A DNA stretch of 64,000 nt from an uncultured Dehalococcoidia bacterium. GTDB lineage: Bacteria > Chloroflexota > Dehalococcoidia > Lucifugimonadales > UBA1127. Under the pieces are notes generated by a model. The model was not told where the DNA came from. It saw only the letters and a program-made list of their open reading frames with translations, and did not search any database. Position 1 is the first letter of the stretch, and the number at the start of each line of letters is the position of its first letter. Shown here in pieces: positions 51,304-60,410 of the stretch. The stretch spans positions 62,001 to 126,000 of the forward strand of contig OX638292.1 of the NCBI GenBank assembly GCA_951812285.1, in the 5' to 3' direction. The position numbers and the translations under genes are program-made.

Positions 51304-52761
51304 CTACGCCGCCCGGCTCCCCAGCCGCGCCCGCAGCGCCGCGACGTCCCGCTGCAGCGTCGCGTCCGCCCGCAGCCGCGACGCCACCTTCGCGACGGCC
51401 TGGAAGACTGTGCTGTGGTCGCGCCCGCCGAGCGCCCGGCCGATCTCCGTCAGCGCCAGACCCATGTCCTCCCGCATCACGTACATGGCGAGGTGTCGCG
51501 CATGGGAGACGGTGCGCTCGCGCTTCGGGCTCCGCAGCCCCGCAGCAGTCGTGCCGAACAACCGCGCCGCCTGCTCGATGACCCCTTCCGCCGTGTGCAC
51601 GACGGGCTCCGGCGCCTCCTCCAGCACCCCGAGCGCCTGCTGCACCAACTCCATCGTCACCGGCCTGCCCGTCAGGTCCGCGTACGCCGAGAGCCGGTTC
51701 AGGTTCCCCTCCAGCTCGCGGACGCTGCGGTACTCGCGCCGCGCCAGCGCCTCCAGCACGTCGTCGGGCACTGCCGCGCCCAGCGACGCCGCCTTGGCGC
51801 GAAGGATCGCCATGCGCGTCTCCAGATCCGGCGGCTGGATGTCCGCCGTCAGCCCCCACTCGAAGCGCGACCGCAGCCGGTCGTCCAGCGGCTTCAGCGC
51901 CCGCGGCGGGCGGTCGCACGCCAGCACCACCTGCCGGCCCGAGTGGTGCAGCTCGTTGAAGATGTGGAAGAGCCCCTCCTGCGTCTGTTCCTTGCCGCTG
52001 AGGAACTGCACGTCGTCCATCAGCAGCACGTCAGGCCGCCGGTACCGCTCCCGGAACTCGGCCGCCTTCCCCTCGCGGATGCTCGTCACGAACTCCGTCA
52101 CGAACCGGTCGCTGCTGACGTACAGCGCCTGCAGCCCCCGCTCCCGCGCCCGGTGCCCGATGGCGTGCAGCAGGTGCGTCTTGCCCAGCCCCGGCGGCGA
52201 GTACAGGAAGACGGGGTTGTACTTCTCGCCCGGCGCCTCCGCCGCGACCCGCGCCGCCGCAACCGCCATCTCGTTCGACGTCCCGACGGTGAACCGCTCG
52301 AAGACGTATCGAGGGTCCAGCGCGAGCTGCGCCGCCCCCGGCCCAACGACCTTTGGCGCAGGCATTGGTGCGGCTTCCGCGGCTGCCTCGGCCTCAGGCG
52401 CCGTCGCCGCCTGCGCGGCCGCCACCACAACCTCGAACCGCACGTCGAGCGGCACGCGCGCCACCCGCTCGACGGCCCGCTGCACCACGCCTCGCATGCG
52501 CTTCTGCAGGTACTCCGCGACAAATGCCGTCGGCGCCGCCACCACGAGGCACTCGCCGTCCACGGAGATACCCACGGTCTGCTTCAGGAAGGTATCATAG
52601 CTTGGCCGGGCCACCTGCACCTGCAGGTCGCCGAGCACAGCATCCCAAAGCTTTCGAGGGTCTCTGGAGCTCAAAGCCGTCGTCTCCCTGGCCCGCACGC
52701 GGCCTATGACACAAGCCGCTTGCGGGAAGTAAGTGGTTGGACTAAAGATAGAATCTACCAT
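51304..52761 (-). CDS. dnaA: Chromosomal replication initiator DnaA
   Basis: A 485-residue DnaA. Domain I reads DPRKLWDAVLGDLQVQVARPSYDTFLK (34-60), domain II is Ala/Glu-rich (112-140), domain III has Walker A YSPPGLGKTHLLHA (187-200) and Walker B DVLLMDDVQFLSG (near 245), and domain IV ends with the signature ALTEIGRALGGRDHSTVFQA near 445-464. Residues 1-30 are not conserved-looking, so the real start could be a TTG at 52674 or nearby. The ATG at 52761 lacks a ribosome site. It is divergent from fmt and not beside dnaN. Confidence 0.93.
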   Translation of the reverse strand: MVDSIFSPTTYFPQAACVIGRVRARETTALSSRDPRKLWDAVLGDLQVQVARPSYDTFLKQTVGISVDGECLVVAAPTAFVAEYLQKRMRGVVQRAVERVARVPLDVRFEVVVAAAQAATAPEAEAAAEAAPMPAPKVVGPGAAQLALDPRYVFERFTVGTSNEMAVAAARVAAEAPGEKYNPVFLYSPPGLGKTHLLHAIGHRARERGLQALYVSSDRFVTEFVTSIREGKAAEFRERYRRPDVLLMDDVQFLSGKEQTQEGLFHIFNELHHSGRQVVLACDRPPRALKPLDDRLRSRFEWGLTADIQPPDLETRMAILRAKAASLGAAVPDDVLEALARREYRSVRELEGNLNRLSAYADLTGRPVTMELVQQALGVLEEAPEPVVHTAEGVIEQAARLFGTTAAGLRSPKRERTVSHARHLAMYVMREDMGLALTEIGRALGGRDHSTVFQAVAKVASRLRADATLQRDVAALRARLGSRAA

Positions 52762-53077
52762 CGGGGCGGAGGGGCCTTCTAGGACAATGATTAGTGGATT
52801 TTCGACGGTTTTGCCCCGACGTGCGCGTTCTACGGCTAGGTGCAGAGGTGTTCTACACCCGTCTAAAACATATTTTTCTGGAAACCAACAGGGCCGTTTC
52901 TAAATAGCGAATCAAGCAAAGGCTCATGAATTTCAGGACTAGGCAATGACGGCGAGGTACAATGTTCCCTATTAGCAGACACATTCAGGCTAGGGAGATT
53001 ATCCGGGCCGCCGACAGACCTTCATCCTTGGGCGTCGCATCGCTTCGCCCCAAAAATGCCTTTGGGTGGAAATTCCC
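52762..53077. other. AT-richer intergenic region between dnaA and fmt
   Basis: 316 bp, visibly richer in A+T than the rest. It holds TTATCC at about 53004 (6 of 9 bases of a DnaA box) and four TTCTA pentamers at about 52790-52905. No cluster of full DnaA boxes was found, so it is not shown to be oriC. No tRNA or RNA gene was recognised. Confidence 0.4.
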
Positions 53078-54019
53078 GTGCGCATAGTTTTCCTTGGGAC
53101 GCCCGATTACGCCGTACCGGTGTTGTCAACCCTCTTTGAAGCCGGTTATGAGGTCGCGGCGGTGGTCACCCAACCTGACCGCCCCGCCGGCCGCGGTCGA
53201 GCGCTCGCGTCGCCCCCCGTCGCGCTCTGGGCCCGCGAGCACGCCGTCCCCGTCCTCCAGTCCCCGTCGCTGCGCCCGCCGGAGGTCGCCGGGCAGCTCG
53301 CCGCCCTCGCCCCCGACGCAATGGTGGTCGCGTCCTACGGCCGGATCCTGCCGCCACCGCTACTCGCGATTGCCCCCATGGGCTGCCTGAACGTCCACCC
53401 GTCGCTGCTCCCCCGCCACCGCGGCCCCTCCCCCGTCGCCGAGGCCATCCTGGAGGGCGACGCCGTCACCGGCGTCACGATCATGCTGCTCGACGAGGGC
53501 ATGGACACGGGCCCGATCGTCGCGCAGGAAGAGGTCGCCATCGGCCCCGACGATACCGCGGGCGCCCTCACCGCGAGCCTCTTTGCCCGCGGAGGCGACC
53601 TCATGGCCCGCACACTCCACGCCTGGTCGGAGGGCCGCGTCGACGCCATCCCCCAGGACGCAACCCTGGCCACCTACAGCCGCAAGCTTGAAAAGGCGGA
53701 TGGGGAGCTCGACTTCACGCGCGCGGCCGCGCAACTCCACAACCAGGTCCGCGCCATGCACCCGTGGCCGGGCGCCTACACGACGTTCAAGGGCGCAACA
53801 CTTAAGGTGCTCAGCTCGACAGCGCTGCCGTCGGTGGCCGCTGCCGACCCGCCCGGCACGGTAATCGCAATCCAGGATGCCCCGGCCCCCGCAGGCGTCG
53901 TCACACGCGAAGGCGTTCTCGCCCTGCGCGAGCTCCAGCTCGAGGGCCGTCGCGCCGCCGACGCAGACGCCTTCCTCCGTGGCCGCCCGGACCTCCTCGG
54001 CGCGCGCCTGCCGTGCTAG
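53078..54019 (+). CDS. fmt: Methionyl-tRNA formyltransferase
   Basis: A 313-residue enzyme that formylates initiator methionyl-tRNA with 10-formyl-THF. RIVFLGTPDYAVPVLSTL at the start, MVVASYGRILPPPLL near 93 and LNVHPSLLPRHRGPSPV near 112 (with catalytic Asn-His) are diagnostic, and LLDEGMDTGPI near 145 includes the catalytic Asp. The GTG at 53078 has GGTGGA upstream and fits the family N-terminus; an earlier GTG at 53066 gives four more residues. No def gene is adjacent. Confidence 0.95.
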   Translation: MRIVFLGTPDYAVPVLSTLFEAGYEVAAVVTQPDRPAGRGRALASPPVALWAREHAVPVLQSPSLRPPEVAGQLAALAPDAMVVASYGRILPPPLLAIAPMGCLNVHPSLLPRHRGPSPVAEAILEGDAVTGVTIMLLDEGMDTGPIVAQEEVAIGPDDTAGALTASLFARGGDLMARTLHAWSEGRVDAIPQDATLATYSRKLEKADGELDFTRAAAQLHNQVRAMHPWPGAYTTFKGATLKVLSSTALPSVAAADPPGTVIAIQDAPAPAGVVTREGVLALRELQLEGRRAADADAFLRGRPDLLGARLPC

Positions 54020-54029
54020 CAACGTCGAA

Positions 54030-54047
54030 TTACCGGCGAGAGCCGGT
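54030..54047 (+). repeat. Palindrome TACCGGCGAGAGCCGGTA
   Basis: A member of the dispersed palindrome family with the ATCCAGGGG tail. It lies between fmt and ogt, and the element ends at the ogt stop (CCCCCTA). Confidence 0.75.
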
Positions 54048-54076
54048 ATCCAGGGGAGGGAAGGGCTCCACGCCCC

Positions 54077-54595
54077 CTACAGCAACCGCTGCGCACCCGT
54101 CTCCAGCGCCAGCAGCGCGTCCTTGCGGTGCAGCCCGCCGCCGTACCCGACGAGCTTGCCGCTCGAGCCGATGACCCGGTGGCACGGCACGATGATCGAC
54201 ACGGGGTTGCTCCCGTTCGCGCTCCCGACCGCCCGGCTCGCCGAGGGCCTCCCGATTGCCGCCGCCACTTGGCCGTAAGACCACGTCTCGCCGTAGGGGA
54301 TGTTGCGCAGCTCCTCCCATACGCGGCGCTGGAACGGCGTCCCCCGCATGTCCAGCGGCACGTCGAAGTCCGTCAGTTCCCCCGCGAAGTAGGCGTCGAG
54401 TTGCGCCGCCGCCTGTGCGTTGTACGCGTCGCCCTCCTCGAACCGGGCGCCCTCCCGCTCCCACTTGTCGAGGTCGGGAAAGGACTGCTCCTCCGGCTTC
54501 ACGCACGCTAGGCCCTCGTTGGAGCTCACCAGCACGTAGGTGCCTAGCGGGCTCTCGTAGCGGTAGTAGTACAGCGTCTCTTCCGTGGTCGTCAC
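54077..54595 (-). CDS. ogt: Methylated-DNA--protein-cysteine methyltransferase
   Basis: A 172-residue DNA repair protein that removes alkyl groups from O6-guanine. The acceptor is C138 in IIVPCHRVIG, and TPFQRRVWEELRNIPYGETWSYGQVA near 86-111 is the helix-turn-helix. RAVGSANGSNP precedes the active site. The GTG at 54595 (GTGACGACC) follows GGAGG and gives the usual start; 52 upstream codons are open but not family-like. It is convergent with fmt. Confidence 0.92.
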   Translation of the reverse strand: MTTTEETLYYYRYESPLGTYVLVSSNEGLACVKPEEQSFPDLDKWEREGARFEEGDAYNAQAAAQLDAYFAGELTDFDVPLDMRGTPFQRRVWEELRNIPYGETWSYGQVAAAIGRPSASRAVGSANGSNPVSIIVPCHRVIGSSGKLVGYGGGLHRKDALLALETGAQRLL

Positions 54596-54772
54596 ACGCC
54601 CTCCACTCGCGATTGGTGTCCAAAGCGTACCAGATTCCGCCCCTTCGGTGAGCGTCCGATACCCCGAAAATCCTGCCACAAGCAGGGGCGCGTCCGGCGC
54701 TTTTGGGGTATGATAGGGGCGACTTCCATCCACCCGCGTATTCGCACGCAACTACCGTATAGGAGGGTGAAC

Positions 54773-55810
54773 ATGGACATTGCCAAGCTCGCCGCTACCG
54801 CCAAGGCTCTCGTCGCCCCCGGCAAGGGCATCCTCGCCGCCGACGAAAGCTCCGGCACCATCAAGCGCCGCTTCGACTCCATCAACGTCGAGAGCACTGA
54901 GGAGAGCCGCCGAGACTACCGCGAGATGCTCTTCCGCACCATCGGCGTCGACGCCTACATCAGCGGCGTCATCCTCTACGACGAGACCATCCGTCAGCCC
55001 GGCGCCGACGGAACCCCGCTTGTGCAGGTGCTTTCCGGCCGCGGCATCATCCCCGGCATCAAGGTCGACAAGGGCACCCAGCCCCTCTCCTTCTCGCCCA
55101 ACGAGCTCGTGACCGAGGGCCTCGATGGCCTCGCCGCGCGCCTGGCCGAGTACCGCGAGCTCGGCGCCCGCTTCGCCAAGTGGCGTGCTGTCATCAACGT
55201 CGGCCCGGGCATCCCAACGGCCCGCTGTATCGACGTCAATGCCCACGCCCTCGCCCGCTACGCAGCCCTCAGCCAGGCCGCCGACCTCGTCCCCATCGTG
55301 GAGCCCGAGGTCCTCATGGACGGCGACCACGACATCGACGCCTGCTACGACGCCACCAGGGCCACCCTTCTCGAGACCTTCGCGCAGTTGGACCGCCAGG
55401 GCGTTGTCCTCGAAGCCATGCTCCTCAAGCCGAACATGGTCCTCTCCGGCGCCTCCGCCTCCAACCGCGCCCCGGCCGAGGCCGTCGCGGAGTACACCGT
55501 CGACTGCTTCAAGCGCACTATCCCCGCCATGATGCCCGGCATCGTCTTCCTCTCCGGCGGCCAGAGCGACGACGAGGCAACGGTCAACCTGAACGCCATC
55601 AACGTCTACGCCGCCAGGGCGGGCGCACCGTGGACCATCAGCTACTCCTTCGGTCGAGGCCTTCAGAGCGCGCCGCTCAAGGCATGGGCCGGCCAGGCCG
55701 CCAACGTCTCCGCCGCCCAGGCCGCCTTCCACCACCGCGCCCAGCTAACCAGCGCCGCCCAGCAGGGCAAGTACTCCGCCGCCATGGAGGGTGCTGCCGC
55801 CGCCGTTTAG
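54773..55810 (+). CDS. Class I fructose-bisphosphate aldolase
   Basis: A 345-residue Schiff-base aldolase of glycolysis and gluconeogenesis. The lysine that forms the Schiff base is K219 in MLLKPNMVL; K136 (RFAKWRAV) and the acid of LVPIVEPEVLMDGDHD near 172-187 support it. GILAADESSGTIKRRF (19-34) is the phosphate loop typical of eukaryote-like class I enzymes, and the C-terminus has YSFGRGLQ. AGGAGGGTG lies before the ATG. GlpX is convergent beside it, so the two enzymes of the fructose bisphosphate step sit together. Confidence 0.96.
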   Translation: MDIAKLAATAKALVAPGKGILAADESSGTIKRRFDSINVESTEESRRDYREMLFRTIGVDAYISGVILYDETIRQPGADGTPLVQVLSGRGIIPGIKVDKGTQPLSFSPNELVTEGLDGLAARLAEYRELGARFAKWRAVINVGPGIPTARCIDVNAHALARYAALSQAADLVPIVEPEVLMDGDHDIDACYDATRATLLETFAQLDRQGVVLEAMLLKPNMVLSGASASNRAPAEAVAEYTVDCFKRTIPAMMPGIVFLSGGQSDDEATVNLNAINVYAARAGAPWTISYSFGRGLQSAPLKAWAGQAANVSAAQAAFHHRAQLTSAAQQGKYSAAMEGAAAAV

Positions 55811-55829
55811 GCAATAGTCTAGGGACGCA

Positions 55830-55865
55830 AAGAGAAGCGGGCCGCAATTGCGGCCCGCTTCTCTT
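55830..55865. terminator. Terminator after the aldolase gene
   Basis: AAGAGAAGCGGGCCGC pairs with GCGGCCCGCTTCTCTT around AATT. The right arm ends in CTTCTCTTC. It also faces the glpX end. Confidence 0.85.
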
Positions 55866-55875
55866 CATCTTCGTC

Positions 55876-55895
55876 ATTCCCGCGAAGGCGGGAAT
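55876..55895 (+). repeat. Palindrome ATTCCCGCGAAGGCGGGAAT
   Basis: A member of the dispersed family, with the CCAGGG tail and a GGGGGGTAACCCCCTA end. The terminal CTA is the glpX stop codon. Confidence 0.8.
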
Positions 55896-55922
55896 CCAGG
55901 GTGTGGGATGGGGGGTAACCCC

Positions 55923-56918
55923 CTACTCCATAAACCGTATCTTGTCCAGCCTCGAAAAGTCGTGGACGGAGTCTATCCACCGCACCGTCCCCGACCGCGA
56001 CCGCATCACCAGCGTCTGCGTCCGCGCGCCGCCGTCCTGCATCAGCACGCCCTTGAGCAGGTCCCCCGTGCTCGCCCCCGTCGCCGAGAAGAAAACGTCT
56101 TCCCCGCCCACTAGGTCGTTGGTGTCGTAGATCTTCTCCAGGTCCACGCCGTCGGCGATTGCCTGCTGGCGCTCGGCGTCGTCGCGCGGCCACGCCTTGC
56201 AGATGATCTCCCCGCCGATGCACCGGATCGCCGCCGCCGTCAGCACCGCCTCGGGCGACCCGCCAATGCCTAGCAGCATGTCGACGCCCGTCCCCGGCAG
56301 CGCGGCCTGTATGCCCGCCACAATGTCGCCGTCCGTGATCAGCTTGACGCGCGCGCCCGCCGCCCGTACTTCCGCCAGCAACTCGTTGTGCCGGGGCCGG
56401 TCCAGCATGATCACCGTCAGGTCGGTGACGCTGCACCCCTTCGCCTCCGCCACGTTTCGTAGGTTCTGCGGCACGCTCGCCTCGATGTCGATGGCCTCCC
56501 GCGCCTCCGGTCCCACGGCGATCTTGTTCATGTAGAAGACGTTGCCCGGCACGTTCATGGTGCCCCGAGCCGACAGCGCGACCACCGCGACCGCACCCGG
56601 CAGCCCCTTCGACAGCAGCGTCGTCCCGTCAATCGGGTCGACGGCGATGTCCACCTCCGGCGGCTCCCCGTTCCCGATGCGCTCGCCGTTGTACAGCATC
56701 GGCGCCTCGTCCTTCTCCCCCTCGCCGATGACCACTACGCCGTCCATCGAGACGTAGCCCAGCGTGTAGCGCATCGCGTCCACCGCGGCCTGGTCCACCA
56801 GCTCCTTGTCGCCCATCCCCATGTGGCGCACGGCCGCCATCGCCGCAGCTTCTGTCACCCGGGCTAGTTCCATCGCCAGGTTGCGCTCGATAGGTTGGCG
56901 GGCACGCTGCATCGCCAT
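55923..56918 (-). CDS. glpX: Fructose-1,6-bisphosphatase class II
   Basis: A 331-residue GlpX phosphatase of gluconeogenesis. Seen: ERNLAMELARVTEAAAMAAVRHMGMGDKE near the start, VVIGEGEKDEAPMLYNGE near 60-77 (metal Glu), VDIAVDPIDGTTLLSKGLPG near 87-106 and KLITDGDIVAGI near 200. Length is close to the family norm. The ATG at 56918 follows GGAGGTG; an open stretch of 40 codons upstream is not conserved. It is divergent from the LVIVD gene. Confidence 0.95.
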   Translation of the reverse strand: MAMQRARQPIERNLAMELARVTEAAAMAAVRHMGMGDKELVDQAAVDAMRYTLGYVSMDGVVVIGEGEKDEAPMLYNGERIGNGEPPEVDIAVDPIDGTTLLSKGLPGAVAVVALSARGTMNVPGNVFYMNKIAVGPEAREAIDIEASVPQNLRNVAEAKGCSVTDLTVIMLDRPRHNELLAEVRAAGARVKLITDGDIVAGIQAALPGTGVDMLLGIGGSPEAVLTAAAIRCIGGEIICKAWPRDDAERQQAIADGVDLEKIYDTNDLVGGEDVFFSATGASTGDLLKGVLMQDGGARTQTLVMRSRSGTVRWIDSVHDFSRLDKIRFME

Positions 56919-57099
56919 AGCACACCTCCACCGATTTGGGGCGAGCAGATTATACCACCGCGCGCCCGAATTTCGGCGTACATGGGGCGCCAACAACGGG
57001 CCTGATTCCGAATTGAGACCCGTTGGGTTCCCCGCCAACTTGGTGTAGATTACGCGTCACTTGGACCCTCCAACTTAGGCCCACCGTCAAGGAGGCGCT

Positions 57100-58314
57100 A
57101 TGGCGACGCAGACACAGGAAATCCGCAACATGCGGCTCATCTCTCACGACCTGCTCAACGGATTCGGCAACATTGGCGAGGGCATCCACCTCTACCAGGA
57201 CCGCTCGGGCCGCCGAGTGCTCTACCTCGCGCACGAGAGCGCGCCCAAGGACATCACCGGCGTCGACGTCACGGACATCGCCAACCCGAAGGTTATCGTC
57301 CAGACCGACCTCGACTACCCCCACCTGCGCTCCAACTCGCTGTCCATCGTCGGTGACACCATGCTCGTCGCCTACCAGTCGCAGCAGCCGGGCCAGCCCG
57401 GCGTCGGCATGGGCGTCTACGACATCAGCAACGTCGAGGAGCCCCGCCGCATCGGCTTCCTCGACACCAGCGGCCCCTACTCCCGCGGCTGCCATGTGCT
57501 CTGGTGGGTCGACGGCCCCTACGCCCACCTCTCTACCGGCGCCGCCGACTTCCAACCGCGCGACCAGAAGGACGACCAGCTCTACATGATCGTCGACGTC
57601 TCCGACCCGACGAACCCCGTCGAGGCCGGCCGGTGGTGGCTCCCCGGCACCCGCGAGGGCGACGACGCGCCCCCGCCGCAGCGCAACCCCTACTTCGACG
57701 CCGGCCACCGCCTCCACAACGCCAACGTCTACCCCCAGCGACCGGACCGCGCCTACTGCGCGTGGATCGACGGCGGCGCCAACATCCTCGACATCTCCGA
57801 CGTCGCAAACCCGAGAGAGATAAGTGCCTTCAACTTCGCCCCCAACTTCCCCGGCTTCACCCACACCGCGATGCCCCTGTTTAGCCGGGACCTGATGGTC
57901 GTCACCCAGGAGTCCGTCCGCACCAACGGCGAGGACCACCCCAAGCTCGTCTGGATGGTGGACATCAAGGACGAGACCAACCCGGTTATCATCAGCACAT
58001 TCCCGACGCCGGACCTCGACGACTTCTTCAGCCGCCCCGGCCGCTATGGAGCCCACAACATCCACGAGAACCAGCCAGCCCCCACTTGCTCCCAGTCGGA
58101 CACGCTGGTCTACGGCACCTTCTTCAACGGCGGCATCCGCGTCTACGACACCAGCAACCCGTTCCGGCCCGAGGAAGTAGCCTACTTCGTCCCGCCCATC
58201 CCTGAGGGCGCAACAGCCAACGGCATCAACGACGTCTACGTGGACGAGAACGGCATCCTCTACGTGGTGGACCGCATTAAGGGCGGCCTCTACATCCTGG
58301 AGCTCACCCTCTAG
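57100..58314 (+). CDS. LVIVD-repeat beta-propeller-like protein
   Basis: A 404-residue protein of repeated beta-strand units with the pattern (V/I)-D-(V/I)-(S/T)-(D/N)-P: GVDVTDIANPKVI, VYDISNVEEPRRI, IVDVSDPTNPVEA, ILDISDVANPREI, VVDIKDETNPVII-type and VYDTSNPFRPEEV. These are LVIVD repeats, which fold into beta propellers. No signal peptide is seen at the N-terminus (MATQTQEIRNMR), so a cytoplasmic role or non-classical export is possible. GGAGG lies before the ATG. Function unknown. Its TAG overlaps the stop of the next gene. Confidence 0.85.
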   Translation: MATQTQEIRNMRLISHDLLNGFGNIGEGIHLYQDRSGRRVLYLAHESAPKDITGVDVTDIANPKVIVQTDLDYPHLRSNSLSIVGDTMLVAYQSQQPGQPGVGMGVYDISNVEEPRRIGFLDTSGPYSRGCHVLWWVDGPYAHLSTGAADFQPRDQKDDQLYMIVDVSDPTNPVEAGRWWLPGTREGDDAPPPQRNPYFDAGHRLHNANVYPQRPDRAYCAWIDGGANILDISDVANPREISAFNFAPNFPGFTHTAMPLFSRDLMVVTQESVRTNGEDHPKLVWMVDIKDETNPVIISTFPTPDLDDFFSRPGRYGAHNIHENQPAPTCSQSDTLVYGTFFNGGIRVYDTSNPFRPEEVAYFVPPIPEGATANGINDVYVDENGILYVVDRIKGGLYILELTL

Positions 58315-60362
58315 CGCCGAAGGTCGACCATCTCTAGGAGGAGCTCCCGCTGCAGGTCAAATAGTGGCTCGATTCTCTCGATTGAGGTGCGGACCCGTTC
58401 GGTTGCGACGTCCACGTTGGTGCCGTGCTCGTACGCGCACCTCAGTTCGCCCAATCGACAGTGGTAGTCCCGCAGCAACTGCAATGCCTCTATGACGGCG
58501 CTCAGATTGGACGGCTCCAGCTCGATCCCTTGAGTAGCTCCCAACTCAGCGGCATATAGCGGCAGTAGACGAAAATGGATTTCCAGGTAGAGCGTCCAGC
58601 CCCCCGGCGAATCCTCCCACCACCCCCAGGGAGTGTGGTCTTCCATCGTGTTGATGAAATCCACAAGCATCTGCTTGTCCGCATTCCTGAGCGTAGTCCG
58701 TAGCGGCTCGGGTATCCGTGTTCTGGCAGCGTAGTTCGGCTCTCGCGGCGAATTGTGCAGGATTGCATGGGTCACGAGCGGAAACCAGAGTTGCCGGTCT
58801 TCGTCTTCGAGGCTGATGTACCAGTCCAACTCCTCGTCCCAAGTCCTGTCTTCTCCCGCCCTCATGAAACCGTCAAAGTACTTTCTGAGGCGGGGAGGGA
58901 TTAGGGATGGGTGATGGGGGTTGAAGCCGGGTATGAGAGAATCCATCTCCCACCAAAGACCGCCGAACCTGCCATACTCCCCTCTGGCCAACACTTCCCA
59001 GTAGTCTTCGCCGCCCAAGTCGTGGCGGGCGAGATTCGCCTTGATCAGATTGTAGTAAGGCCTCCAGGGCTCCAGGTGGTGTCCGGATCCTGCTCTGTCG
59101 AGGTCACGAAAGTCGAGTGCGAACTGTGCGACGTCGCGTCTGAACGTGTAGAAGTTCATCTTGTCGCACGGCTCGGGGAAGCCGTCCCAGTACTCCCAGT
59201 AGGCCCGCATAACGTCTGCCATCAGGTGGCCGATGTTGCTGTGTCCCATCCCGACGTACCCTTCGTGAGATCTCCTGAACCAGGGTTCGCCGCGCTTCCG
59301 TTCGATGAGAATGCCGTCGTTCATCCAGTCCTCGGCGGCCTGCGTGAGCCCATGGGCCCCAGCGGTGTCACGAATTCGCGCCTGCACCCACGAGTCTTGT
59401 GTGCCCGCGTGTCCCCACGCGTGAGCGGTACGCCCGCGAAGGACCTCGGGCCCACCGTCCTCGGCGAAGAAGTCGATTGCCGTCTCGGTGACGCCGTCAA
59501 GATTCCGCACTTCGACTGTCACTGAATAGACCGTCCCGGGTTGAAGGCCCTCAAGCGTCCTGCATTTGCTGGAGCTCCATTCAGACGTGGAAACGCCTCC
59601 TCCCCTGAAATCCTGCAACCTTACTTGATACTCCGTGTAGTCGGGATTCACCTCGTCAATGATGGGCAACTGCAGCCCCGTCCCATGGGTTGCCATCTGC
59701 CTTGCGACCCTGGGCGCATGGGCAAGCGTGGCTTTGCTAAGCTGAGCTGACACTTCCGCTCCGTTCGACCGCTGCACCTCGAGCCGGTATGCGTACCGAG
59801 TGTTGGGACTGAGGTCCGCGTCACTGTAGGACCGATCTTCAAGCGAGGGGGTCGCTATCAGGACGTCGTCCCGGAATACCCCGAATCGCTCTACATCATC
59901 GAAGTTTGTCGTCCACCGCAATTCAATCATTGCTGGCGACACGGCAAAGCCCGAAAGGGTCAAGGGGAGTGGCGTTGGCGAGGGGGTTGGGGTAGGCCTG
60001 GGTGTAGCCGTAGGCGAGGGAGTTGGCGTCGGCGTAGCAACCGCGGTGGGAGCCGCTGCCGGAATGGGCGTCGGAGCGGGAGTCGGCAGCGCAAAGATGT
60101 TGAGCGCGGGCGTCGCCGATGGTGCTGGCGTGGCTTCAGGTTCGTGGGCCGGCGGCGTAGTTGGCGCCGGGCTCCGTGTAGGCGGCACAGCCTGTGTGGG
60201 AGAGGGAACCCCATTGATTGGCGCCGTGGTTGGCACTACGGGCTGAGATTCCACAGGAGGTTGGCATGCAAAGGTCAGCAATGCAAGGAAAAGGGCCGCC
60301 GACAAGCCCCACACCACCGCAGACCCGGTTCTCCTGTAGGGCAATTCGTCACCCAACCTCAA
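58311..60362 (-). CDS. Large lipoprotein with Pro/Thr linker and fibronectin-type domains
   Basis: A 683-residue exported lipoprotein. A signal peptide (SAALFLALLTFAC) is followed by a Pro/Thr/Ala linker of PTP repeats to about residue 145. Two fibronectin type III-like domains follow (LRWTTNFDDVERFGVFRD with YSDADLSPNTRYAYRLEV; QVRLQDF with LQPGTVYSVTVEVRN). The last 370 residues form an unrecognised domain: WGHAGTQDSWVQARIRD, WFRRSHEGYVGMGHSNIGHLM, FPEPCDKMNFYTFRRD, WWEMDSLIPGFNPHH, FINTMEDHTPWGWWEDSPGG. Its GC is lower than that of its neighbours. It could be a surface or cell-wall enzyme; no catalytic motif was recognised. It is convergent with the LVIVD gene. Confidence 0.8.
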   Translation of the reverse strand: MRLGDELPYRRTGSAVVWGLSAALFLALLTFACQPPVESQPVVPTTAPINGVPSPTQAVPPTRSPAPTTPPAHEPEATPAPSATPALNIFALPTPAPTPIPAAAPTAVATPTPTPSPTATPRPTPTPSPTPLPLTLSGFAVSPAMIELRWTTNFDDVERFGVFRDDVLIATPSLEDRSYSDADLSPNTRYAYRLEVQRSNGAEVSAQLSKATLAHAPRVARQMATHGTGLQLPIIDEVNPDYTEYQVRLQDFRGGGVSTSEWSSSKCRTLEGLQPGTVYSVTVEVRNLDGVTETAIDFFAEDGGPEVLRGRTAHAWGHAGTQDSWVQARIRDTAGAHGLTQAAEDWMNDGILIERKRGEPWFRRSHEGYVGMGHSNIGHLMADVMRAYWEYWDGFPEPCDKMNFYTFRRDVAQFALDFRDLDRAGSGHHLEPWRPYYNLIKANLARHDLGGEDYWEVLARGEYGRFGGLWWEMDSLIPGFNPHHPSLIPPRLRKYFDGFMRAGEDRTWDEELDWYISLEDEDRQLWFPLVTHAILHNSPREPNYAARTRIPEPLRTTLRNADKQMLVDFINTMEDHTPWGWWEDSPGGWTLYLEIHFRLLPLYAAELGATQGIELEPSNLSAVIEALQLLRDYHCRLGELRCAYEHGTNVDVATERVRTSIERIEPLFDLQRELLLEMVDLRR

Positions 60363-60410
60363 AGTTAGCTGACTTCCCGGTATCGTTCTGGCGCCTTCCC
60401 TGGTTTCCGC

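Noticed and set aside
52762-53077. oriC
   Set aside because: Only a partial DnaA box is visible and dnaN is not adjacent; evidence is too weak.
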